Below are positions 7,193 to 13,037 of a DNA stretch of 14,376 bases, in pieces (position 1 is the first letter of the stretch; each line of letters starts with the position of its first letter). Made by a program: the position numbers and the translations under genes. The notes under the pieces are model-generated. The model saw nothing but the letters and a program-made list of their open reading frames with translations. It searched no databases and was not told the origin of the DNA. The stretch is taken from contig DAOTXK010000062.1 in NCBI GenBank assembly GCA_034435395.1, positions 1-14,376 on the forward strand, given 5' to 3'. Origin of the DNA: DAOTXK01 sp034435395 (GTDB lineage Bacteria; Chloroflexota; Anaerolineae; Aggregatilineales; Ch27).

Positions 7193-8292
7193 GGCTCTGT
7201 CCCTGGTGACGGGGCCGCCGGCCCTGCCGCCAATACGACTTCACGGCCCGCTGCCGCCGAGCGGTAGAAGGCGTCCAATACCTGGACCGTGACCAGGCCC
7301 TCCGCTGCCGGGGCCGGGACCGGCGCATCCTGGCGGATGGCACGGACGAAGGCGTCGATCAGCCCGGCGTGGCCGCTCAGCCGGGGCGGGCGGAGGCGGG
7401 GCGTGGCTTCCACCGCCGTGCCGTCGATCTCGGTGTAGAGCCGCAGGGTGTCCTCCTGGGTGTAGTTGGGGATGTGCACCACGGCGGCGGCTTTGCTCCC
7501 GGCCACGCGCAGGTGGATGTCGTCCTCGCCGGGGCGGCGGTGGTCGGCCCAGGAGGCTTCCAGCAGCAGCGGGATGTTCCCCTCCAGCCGCAGCAGACCC
7601 ACCGCCCCGTCTTCCACCTCATAACCACCATCCCCGCCGCTTTTGGTGCCCCACATCTTACGCCCGCAGGGGCCGAACACCGCCCGCGTGGTCCCGCTGA
7701 CCGTCCGGACGGCAGGGAAGCCCAGGACCCACAGCGCCAGGTCCAGCACGTGCACCCCCAGGTCGATCAACGGGCCGCCGCCGGCCAGCGCCTTCTGGCC
7801 AAACCAGCCGCCGGGGATGCCGGCCTCGCGCGTCCAGGCGGCCTCGACGTGGTAGATATCGCCCAGCGTGCCCGCCTGGACCGCCTGCCGCAGCCAGATC
7901 GAGTCGGCGCGGAAGCGCTTGTCGTAACACACGGTGAACCGGCCACGGGCCTGGTTCGCCGCCGCCACGATGGCCTGCGCGCCTGCCAGGTCAGCGGCCA
8001 GCGGCTTCTCGCCGATCACGTGCAGCCCGGCCTCCAGCGCGGCGATGGTGACTTCCGGATGGCGGGCGTTGGGCACGCACACGCTCACCACGTCCAGGTC
8101 AGCTTGGTCCAACATCTCGTGATAGTCGGTGAAGCGAAGGGTATCCGGGAATTCAGCGCCGCGTTCCGCCAGGCGGGCGGCGTTCATGTCGCACAGCGCC
8201 GCCAGGCGGACACCCTCGGCGGCGGCGTAGCCCCGCGCGTGCAGCAGGCCCACACCCATGCCGATGACCCCGGCGCGCAATGGTTGACCCAT
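7189..8292 (-). CDS. Gfo/Idh/MocA-family NAD(P)-dependent oxidoreductase
   Basis: This 367-residue dehydrogenase of the glucose-fructose oxidoreductase/inositol dehydrogenase family is expected to oxidise or reduce a sugar-like or polyol substrate with NAD(P). It has an N-terminal Rossmann fold with GVIGMGVG at residues 8-15, the cofactor and catalytic EKP at 95-97, and IDLGVHVLDL with Asp177 and His181 in the second domain. The start at 8292 has GAGGGGG upstream (complement of 8300-8306). It is the first gene of the five-gene minus-strand run and overlaps the epimerase by 4 bp. The substrate cannot be assigned. Confidence 0.9.
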   Translation of the reverse strand: MGQPLRAGVIGMGVGLLHARGYAAAEGVRLAALCDMNAARLAERGAEFPDTLRFTDYHEMLDQADLDVVSVCVPNARHPEVTIAALEAGLHVIGEKPLAADLAGAQAIVAAANQARGRFTVCYDKRFRADSIWLRQAVQAGTLGDIYHVEAAWTREAGIPGGWFGQKALAGGGPLIDLGVHVLDLALWVLGFPAVRTVSGTTRAVFGPCGRKMWGTKSGGDGGYEVEDGAVGLLRLEGNIPLLLEASWADHRRPGEDDIHLRVAGSKAAAVVHIPNYTQEDTLRLYTEIDGTAVEATPRLRPPRLSGHAGLIDAFVRAIRQDAPVPAPAAEGLVTVQVLDAFYRSAAAGREVVLAAGPAAPSPGTEP

Positions 8293-8326
8293 GGCATATC
8301 CCCCTCAGGCGAGGTTCGGTGATCCA

Positions 8327-8355
8327 CTTTTAGCTGCCGGACAATCTTATCGCAA
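8327..8355 (-). promoter_or_regulatory. candidate promoter of the Gfo/Idh-epimerase-LLM run
   Basis: On the minus strand TTGCGA (8355-8350) and TAAAAG (8332-8327) each match 4 of 6 consensus bases, with an ideal 17-bp spacer, about 35 bp before the start at 8292. The -35 overlaps a tandem repeat. Confidence 0.4.
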
Positions 8356-8370
8356 CGCGCCGCAACGCGC
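8351..8370. repeat. 10-bp tandem duplication CGCAACGCGC x2
   Basis: Two perfect adjacent copies lie immediately upstream of the probable Gfo/Idh promoter and overlap its -35 box. This could be an operator half-site pair or simple slippage. Confidence 0.6.
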
Positions 8371-8395
8371 CGGTTTTTGCGCCGGGCTGAGGGAG

Positions 8396-8561
8396 GTGGC
8401 GTCGGCCCGATTGTAGCGGCGGCATGAATGCCGACGCCGCCTGGCCGGTCGCAGGTCTGGCCGTAGCGTCGGACTGCGGCCCGACGGTCGGCGCGATTCA
8501 TCGCGCCGCTACGGGAGACGCTACGGGCGATGCACGGGTCTGGGGAGTGGCGTCGGCCCGA
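8396..8561. repeat. composite palindromic element bounded by a 15-bp direct repeat
   Basis: GTGGCGTCGGCCCGA occurs at 8396-8410 and 8547-8561. Between the copies are two palindromic units. The first is GGCAT-GA-ATGCC (8421-8432), with flanking GCGGC/GCCGC (8416-8420 and 8436-8440). The second is bounded by a perfect 10-bp inverted repeat, CCGTAGCGTC (8461-8470) and GACGCTACGG (8517-8526); it contains GTCGG/CCGAC (8468-8472 and 8481-8485) and the palindrome GGCGCGATTCATCGCGCC (8490-8507). Both hairpins carry the same ATGAAT loop on opposite strands. The 281-bp region 8293-8573 holds no gene that I can support. The element resembles an interspersed REP- or MITE-like family. Confidence 0.75.
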
Positions 8562-8573
8562 CGATGGCGAGGG

Positions 8574-9575
8574 CTAACCATCCATATACCGGCGCACGTA
8601 GTCGGACGCGATCTGCACGTAACGCGGGGCGAGTCGGCGGAGGTGGGGGTTATCCGCCGCGCGGGCCACCACATAGTAAGTCACGATCAGGTAGCGGGCG
8701 GCGATGAACGCTTGCAGGTGGGTGTCCCAGCCCGGCGGCAGCGGACGGACCGCGCTGTAACCCTCCAACAATGCGTCCTGCAGGGCGGGCAATCGACGGT
8801 GCGTCTGCAAGGCCCATAGCGTGGTCGCCAGATCGTAGACGTGGTGCTCGAAGCCGCAGTCGTCGAAGTCGATGACGCGGGCCTCGCCGTCGTGGAACAG
8901 GTAGTTGCCGTGGTGCAGGTCGGCGTGGATCAGGCCGAAGCGGTCCGCCGACAGGCCCAGCCCGTTGATCGCCGCCCGGATGCGGTCCGCCGCCGTGTAA
9001 AACAGGGCGCGGTCCTCCAGGGATACGGTGGCCAGCAGCGAGTCGTCCGCTTGGCTCTGCCACCGGCTGACCATGACCTCCACGTCCAGGCAGGGGCGGG
9101 TGAAGGCGGGCGGCAGCGGAAAAGACGCCGCATGGGCATGCAGGCGGGCGGTCAGCGCCCCGACCTGGCGCAGCCGCGCCGGAGTCAGCCGCCGCCGGAG
9201 GAAGCGCCCCTCCACCCAGCGGAACAACAGGCAGGCCCGCCACTGCGGCACGCCGTCGGCGCGGGCCGTGGTCAGCAGGTCGCCGTCGCGGGTCGGGACC
9301 GGCTCTGGCACGCCCAGGCCGGTATCGCGGCGCAGCGCCGCCAGCCACAGCGCCTCGGAGCGAAGCTCGTCCACGGTGCGGGTGTCCGGCTGGCAGACGC
9401 GCAGCGCGTACTGCGCGCCGTCCGGCCCGGTCACGCGGAAGGTGGTGTTGGCCAGATGCAGCAGCAACGTGAAGCGCGCCTCCCCGCCGAGATCGTACTG
9501 ACCCAGCGCATGGGCGGCCAGTTGGCGCAGCCGCCGCACCTGGCCGTGGTGGGTGAGCGAGTCGAAGGGTTGCAT
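8574..9575 (-). CDS. APH/SrkA-like phosphotransferase-family kinase
   Basis: This 333-residue kinase-like protein belongs to the aminoglycoside phosphotransferase/homoserine kinase superfamily. The catalytic loop is clear, HADLHHGN (His217, Asp219, Asn224), followed by VIDFDDCG (Asp236 as the metal ligand) and HHVYDLATTLWAL. The position expected to hold the ATP-binding lysine reads YALRV with Arg59, an arrangement I believe recurs in SrkA/RdoA-type relatives. I chose the ATG at 9575, because the 65 residues upstream in the same frame look like shadow coding (proline- and glycine-rich, no fold) and a possible extended -10 box lies within them. It is monocistronic and separated from the Gfo/Idh run by the repeat region. 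The substrate is unknown. Confidence 0.85.
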   Translation of the reverse strand: MQPFDSLTHHGQVRRLRQLAAHALGQYDLGGEARFTLLLHLANTTFRVTGPDGAQYALRVCQPDTRTVDELRSEALWLAALRRDTGLGVPEPVPTRDGDLLTTARADGVPQWRACLLFRWVEGRFLRRRLTPARLRQVGALTARLHAHAASFPLPPAFTRPCLDVEVMVSRWQSQADDSLLATVSLEDRALFYTAADRIRAAINGLGLSADRFGLIHADLHHGNYLFHDGEARVIDFDDCGFEHHVYDLATTLWALQTHRRLPALQDALLEGYSAVRPLPPGWDTHLQAFIAARYLIVTYYVVARAADNPHLRRLAPRYVQIASDYVRRYMDG

Positions 9576-9614
9576 GCGCCATCCCTGTCCCAGGCGTCCG
9601 CCGATCACGGCCCC

Positions 9615-9623
9615 AGTGTAGCA
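9615..9623 (-). promoter_or_regulatory. possible extended -10 promoter of the SrkA-like kinase gene
   Basis: The minus strand reads TGCTACACT, that is TGn followed by TACACT (4 of 6), about 40 bp before the ATG at 9575. No convincing -35 is seen, which an extended -10 can tolerate. Confidence 0.3.
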
Positions 9624-9664
9624 GATATTGGCGGGGGGCGGCAGCGCGGACTGACCCCAAACCC

Positions 9665-9693
9665 TTGCCGGGCCTGGAAAATTCGGCCATACT
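9665..9693 (+). promoter_or_regulatory. possible promoter of the small hypothetical gene
   Basis: TTGCCG (9665-9670) and CATACT (9688-9693) are each 4 of 6 to consensus with an exact 17-bp spacer. It sits in the 205-bp divergent gap before the start at 9781. Confidence 0.28.
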
Positions 9694-9780
9694 GGCGGGA
9701 AGGCGGCAGGCGGGAGGTGGCCAGCCGCGATCCGCGAGGGACAGTAACAATCGGCAGCCCGCCAGGGCAAAGGGCAACGG

Positions 9781-10077
9781 ATGGCAGTCAGTCTCGAATT
9801 ATTACAGGAAAAAGACGGTTCCTGGTACCTGACCTTTCACGGGGCGGAGTGGTCATTGGAGACCCGGCTGGGCGAACCCGTCCATACCCTCCGCCATAAG
9901 GAGGGCACGGCCTACATCTTTCGGCCCCCCAGGGCCGACATCATGCATCTTAAGGTAGGCTGTGAGGTGGCGCTGTCTGACCTGCCAGTGCGGACGCCCG
10001 ACTCGGACGGGTCCCGGCTCCCCGACGGCTGGTCTCACCTGCTGCGCCCGGACGGCCGGGAGGCGGATAAAAAGTAG
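9781..10077 (+). CDS. small hypothetical protein
   Basis: I do not recognise this 98-residue frame. Its composition looks protein-like rather than shadow-like: it alternates hydrophobic and charged residues (SLELLQEKDGSWYLTFHGAE), has no proline/arginine runs in the first 80 residues, and no cysteine motif, signal peptide or membrane segment. The likely beta-rich middle is followed by a charged tail ending in Lys-Lys. The SD is poor (an AAAGGG about 10 bp upstream). It is divergent from the SrkA-like kinase and 201 bp before the toxin-antitoxin pair. Long frames on the opposite strand overlap it, so it may not be real. Confidence 0.45.
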   Translation: MAVSLELLQEKDGSWYLTFHGAEWSLETRLGEPVHTLRHKEGTAYIFRPPRADIMHLKVGCEVALSDLPVRTPDSDGSRLPDGWSHLLRPDGREADKK

Positions 10078-10214
10078 GGTGAGGGCGCGGCCCTTTCTGG
10101 GGGGGAAGGGCGGCTGTTGGAGGATCGGGGGATGCGCCGGCATTCTCCCGCGGAGGGTTGGCGGCGCGCCAGGGGATAGTGATTTGGCGGCCAACATGCT
10201 CACGCCCTGTCCGT

Positions 10215-10233
10215 CGGGGAAGATCGTTCCCCG
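10215..10233. repeat. hairpin upstream of the DUF433/DUF5615 pair
   Basis: CGGGGAA (10215-10221) and TTCCCCG (10227-10233) form a perfect 7-bp stem around GATCG, 45 bp before the DUF433 start. No T-run follows. It could be an autoregulatory operator for the antitoxin or a weak terminator; the rest of the 201-bp gap 10078-10278 shows nothing clear. Confidence 0.4.
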
Positions 10234-10278
10234 GAAAGCTGACGGTTTATCAAGTGGGCCACAAGGATTACAGGCACC

Positions 10279-10500
10279 ATGCAAGGATTGGATCGTATCA
10301 CATTCAACCGCGAGATTATGGCCGGACAGGCCTGCATCAGGGGAATGCGCATCCCGGTTTCCCTGATCGTGAATCTGGTGGCGCACGGCCGGCCAGCCGC
10401 CGAAATCCTGGAGGAATATCCCGATCTGGAACCGGAAGACATCCGGCAGGCGCTGGAATATGCCGCCTGGTTGACGCGTGAGCAGGTTTACATCCGCTGA
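10279..10500 (+). CDS. DUF433-family antitoxin (VapB-like)
   Basis: This 73-residue protein matches the DUF433 pattern closely: RITFNREIMAGQACIRGMRI at residues 6-25, PVSLIVNLVAHG with a helix-turn-helix-like segment, then EILEEYPDLEPEDIRQALEY. Such proteins are the DNA-binding antitoxin partners of DUF5615 toxins. It should neutralise the nuclease encoded 14 bp downstream and repress its own promoter; that role is inferred from the family and the pairing. The SD is weak. It is the first gene of a five-gene plus-strand run. Confidence 0.9.
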   Translation: MQGLDRITFNREIMAGQACIRGMRIPVSLIVNLVAHGRPAAEILEEYPDLEPEDIRQALEYAAWLTREQVYIR

Positions 10501-10514
10501 TCGGAACAGACCTC

Positions 10515-10877
10515 ATGCGTTTTCTGGCGGACATGTGTATCTCTAGGCGCACGGTGATCTGGCTGCGCCAGCAGGGACATGATGCCGTTCACCTGAGCGA
10601 GGAGAGGTTGCAGCGCGCGCCGGATGAAGCCGTTCTGGCCAAAGCGCGCCAGGAAAATCGCGTCCTGTTGACGATGGATCTCGACTTTGGTTATCTGTTG
10701 GCCGTGAGCAGAGCGGTCTTGCCCAGCGTCATCCTGTTCAGGGTAAGCGATGAGCGGGCAGAGATCATCAACGAGCGACTGGCCGACATCCTCGCCGAAT
10801 GCGCCGACGATCTCGAGTCAGGCGTTGTCGTATCGGTCGGTGAGCGGGCCTTTCGGGTCCGCTCTTTACCCATTTGA
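10515..10877 (+). CDS. DUF5615-family PIN-like toxin nuclease
   Basis: This 120-residue protein has the DUF5615 layout, a PIN-like fold expected to cleave RNA. Acidic residues at the usual places are Asp6 in MRFLADMCIS, Asp37/Glu38 in APDEAVLAKARQ, and Asp55 and Asp57 in LLTMDLDFGYLL. The typical second acidic or polar residue near Asp6 is Met7-Cys8, so activity is not certain. It follows the antitoxin by 14 bp. Its TGA stop shares one base with the ATG of the glycosyltransferase (TGATG at 10875-10879), which suggests translational coupling out of a toxin gene. Confidence 0.9.
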   Translation: MRFLADMCISRRTVIWLRQQGHDAVHLSEERLQRAPDEAVLAKARQENRVLLTMDLDFGYLLAVSRAVLPSVILFRVSDERAEIINERLADILAECADDLESGVVVSVGERAFRVRSLPI

Positions 10878-11902
10878 TGACGGTTGTGGAAAGCCCCGTG
10901 TCCGGCTCAATTTCGAGTTCAGCCTTCAACGCTCAAAATTCGTCATCGCAGCCCCTTGTCTCGGTGGTCGTCGTCAACTGGAATGGCCGGCGTCACCTCC
11001 CGACCTGTCTGGATTCTCTCCGCGTCCAGACCTATCCGCACGTCGAGGTCATCGTGGCGGACAACGCCAGCACCGACGGCTCGCCGGACCTGGTGCGGGA
11101 GAGCTACCCGGAGGTCAGGCTGGTGGCGCTGCCGGAGAATCGCGGCTTCACCGGCGGCAACAACGCCGGGATCGCGGCCAGCCGGGGGGCGATTGTGATC
11201 CTGCTCAACAACGATACCGAGGTCGCGCCGGACTGGGTTGAGCAGGTCGTCGCCGCCTTCCACCGCCATCCGGAGGCGGGCCTGGTGGCCAGCAAGATGC
11301 TGCTCTTCGACCGGCGGGATGCCTTCCACACGGCGGGCGACTTCTACCGGCTGGACGGCCTGCCGGGCAATCGCGGCGTGTGGCAGCGAGACGACGGGCA
11401 GTACGACCGCGAGGAATACGTCTTTGGGGCGTGCGGCGGGGCGCTGGCCGTCCGCCGGGCCGTGCTGGATCGGGTCGGCTGGTTGGACGAGAACTTCTTC
11501 TTCAGCGCCGAGGATGTGGACCTGGCCTGGCGGGCGCAACTGGCTGGCTGGCGCTGCGTCTACGCGCCGGCGGCGGTCGTCTACCACCGCCTGGCGGCCA
11601 CCGGCGGCGACGTGACGGCCAGCTATTACAACGGGCGCAACTTCATTTATATCCTGGCGAAGGATTATCCGACCGACCTGTTCCGCCGCCACTGGCGTGC
11701 CGTGATCGGGCGGCAGTGCCGCATTGCCGGGGAGGCCCTGCGCGCCTGGCGGGGGGCAGCGGCGCGCGCCCGGTTACGCGGTATAATGGCCGGGCTGTGC
11801 GGCCTGCCCAGGATGCTGCGCCAGCGCCGCGCCGTGCAGGCCCTGCGCACGGTCTCGCTGGAATACCTGGAGTCGATCCTGGCCACGCCCGACGAAGTAT
11901 AA
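10877..11902 (+). CDS. family 2 glycosyltransferase (rhamnosyltransferase-like)
   Basis: This 341-residue GT-A fold enzyme probably transfers a sugar from an NDP-sugar in cell-surface polysaccharide synthesis. Motifs in order: VSVVVVNWNG (residues 28-37), DNASTDGS (62-69), NRGFTGGNNAGI (88-99), the nucleotide-sugar metal site LLNND (109-113), GACGGALAVRR (184-194), and the acceptor-side EDVDLAWR (212-219) with VVYHR. There is no membrane span, so it would act at the inner face of the membrane. The first 26 residues are Ser/Asn-rich and not part of the fold; the ATG at 10877 is chosen over a TTG at 10874. The EVE-nuclease gene follows by 12 bp. Confidence 0.9.
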   Translation: MTVVESPVSGSISSSAFNAQNSSSQPLVSVVVVNWNGRRHLPTCLDSLRVQTYPHVEVIVADNASTDGSPDLVRESYPEVRLVALPENRGFTGGNNAGIAASRGAIVILLNNDTEVAPDWVEQVVAAFHRHPEAGLVASKMLLFDRRDAFHTAGDFYRLDGLPGNRGVWQRDDGQYDREEYVFGACGGALAVRRAVLDRVGWLDENFFFSAEDVDLAWRAQLAGWRCVYAPAAVVYHRLAATGGDVTASYYNGRNFIYILAKDYPTDLFRRHWRAVIGRQCRIAGEALRAWRGAAARARLRGIMAGLCGLPRMLRQRRAVQALRTVSLEYLESILATPDEV

Positions 11903-11906
11903 GGAG
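11901..11906 (+). promoter_or_regulatory. Shine-Dalgarno of the EVE-fusion gene
   Basis: AAGGAG overlaps the last two bases of the GT2 stop codon (TAA, 11900-11902) and lies 8 bp before the ATG at 11915, so the EVE-fusion gene has its own efficient ribosome binding site despite its tight packing. Confidence 0.6.
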
Positions 11907-11914
11907 AAGGGGAT

Positions 11915-13015
11915 ATGAGGTACTGGATAGACCTCTTCACTTGGAAAACCTGGCAGGAATTCATAAACGCCGGGGGAAACGTCAGTGGCTTTCGTGAAAG
12001 GCGTTGGCGCACCGTGCAACGAATGAAACCCGGTGACATTTTTATTTGCTATCTCACTGGCTTGTCCCGTTTTTTTGCCATTCTAGAAGTCACAGAGAAG
12101 CCGTTCAAGGATGACACCCCTATTTGGGAAGAGGTTGTGTTCCCGGCCCGCGTTCCAGTTCGTGTCTTGTTATCGCTGCCACCTGAGCATGCCGTTCCCG
12201 TACATTCTCTGAGTTCGCAACTCTCCTACTTTCAAAATATGAAGACCCCACATTCCTGGACGGGTCATTTTCGCGGTTCACCTGTTGAGGAAAAGTCTGA
12301 GGACGCTAAAGCGATACTTGCTGCACTAGAAGAGGCTGAACGGAACCCCGTCTTTCGAGAATATGATCCCCGAAAATTAGAACGCAAGGTTCCCTTGTTT
12401 GAAACCGAGACGGGTATAGTGACTATACCTGATGCTGATGAGGTTACATCACGAGAAGAGGCTCTCTATGAGCCGGAAACATCGGTTACCCACGAGGAGA
12501 TTCAGTGGCTGTTACTCAACCTCGGCAGCCAGATGGGTCTCGATGTGTGGGTAGCCCGTAACGACCGAAATAAGTCTTTTCAAGGCGAAGCGTTTCAAAG
12601 CGTGCCCCGATTGCGCAACTCTCTTCCCAGACAGTTTGATGATGCAACCAACAAAACGATAGAACTCATAGATGTTCTGTGGTTGAGAGAAAATGCTATT
12701 GTTGCAGCATTTGAAGTGGAGCACACAACGTCTATCTACTCAGGCTTATTGAGAATGTCTGACCTGGTTTCAATGCAGCCGAACCTCAACATTCGATTGT
12801 ACATCGTGGCCCCGGATGAGAAGCGCGAACAAGTGTTCAGTCAGATTAATCGCCCAACTTTTTCAAGATTAAAGCCTCCGCTTAGAGACATTTGTCAGTT
12901 CGTTCCGTACTCTGAACTAAAAAACAGAATTGAGCAGGCGAGAGACTTGATACGGTATCTCAAACCAGAGTTCCTGGACGAGATTGCCGAAACATTCGAG
13001 GCCGATCTCGACTGA
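11915..13015 (+). CDS. EVE-domain / PD-(D/E)XK-like nuclease fusion, candidate modified-DNA restriction enzyme
   Basis: This 366-residue protein has two parts. Residues 1 to about 140 match the EVE/PUA-like fold: YWIDLFTWKTWQEF, then GGNVSGFRERRW, MKPGDIFICYLTGLSRFF and AILEVTEKPF; such domains bind modified bases (5mC, 5hmC and relatives). A charged linker runs to about 185. Residues 190-340 look like a restriction-endonuclease-like fold: ETSVTHEEIQWLLLNLG, then ELIDVLWL (Asp253) and AAFEVEHTTSIYSGLLRMSD (Glu267, Glu269). The assignment is from pattern memory and needs structural confirmation. G+C is low: 23/60 at 12661-12720, against 40/60 at 13321-13380 in the next gene. It lies between two glycosyltransferases. 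Confidence 0.78.
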   Translation: MRYWIDLFTWKTWQEFINAGGNVSGFRERRWRTVQRMKPGDIFICYLTGLSRFFAILEVTEKPFKDDTPIWEEVVFPARVPVRVLLSLPPEHAVPVHSLSSQLSYFQNMKTPHSWTGHFRGSPVEEKSEDAKAILAALEEAERNPVFREYDPRKLERKVPLFETETGIVTIPDADEVTSREEALYEPETSVTHEEIQWLLLNLGSQMGLDVWVARNDRNKSFQGEAFQSVPRLRNSLPRQFDDATNKTIELIDVLWLRENAIVAAFEVEHTTSIYSGLLRMSDLVSMQPNLNIRLYIVAPDEKREQVFSQINRPTFSRLKPPLRDICQFVPYSELKNRIEQARDLIRYLKPEFLDEIAETFEADLD

Positions 13016-13024
13016 ATGCATATC

Positions 13025-13029
13025 AGGAG
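13025..13029 (+). promoter_or_regulatory. Shine-Dalgarno that selects a GTG start
   Basis: AGGAG ends 8 bp before the GTG at 13038. No ATG in that frame lies between it and the conserved VVPAYNEE segment, so the GTG is the best start of the downstream glycosyltransferase. Confidence 0.6.
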
Positions 13030-13037
13030 CCGTCTGA

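Noticed and set aside
8293..8573. CRISPR-like array
   Set aside because: Repeats are only two copies of 15 bp plus palindromes of different sequence, with no regular spacers and no cas genes.
9576..9770. 65-residue N-terminal extension of the SrkA-like kinase
   Set aside because: The extension is Pro/Gly-rich, matches no fold and would contain the probable promoter. The kinase fold begins soon after the Met at 9575.
9853..10386. 177-codon open frame on the minus strand
   Set aside because: It overlaps the start of the DUF433 antitoxin antisense and has no recognisable features. The composition suggests a shadow.
11911..13029. Possible short direct repeat flanking the EVE gene (ATATGAGG near 11914, ATATCAGG near 13021)
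   Set aside because: Only 7 of 8 bases match and both include SD or start-codon sequence, so chance is enough. It is not evidence of a target-site duplication.
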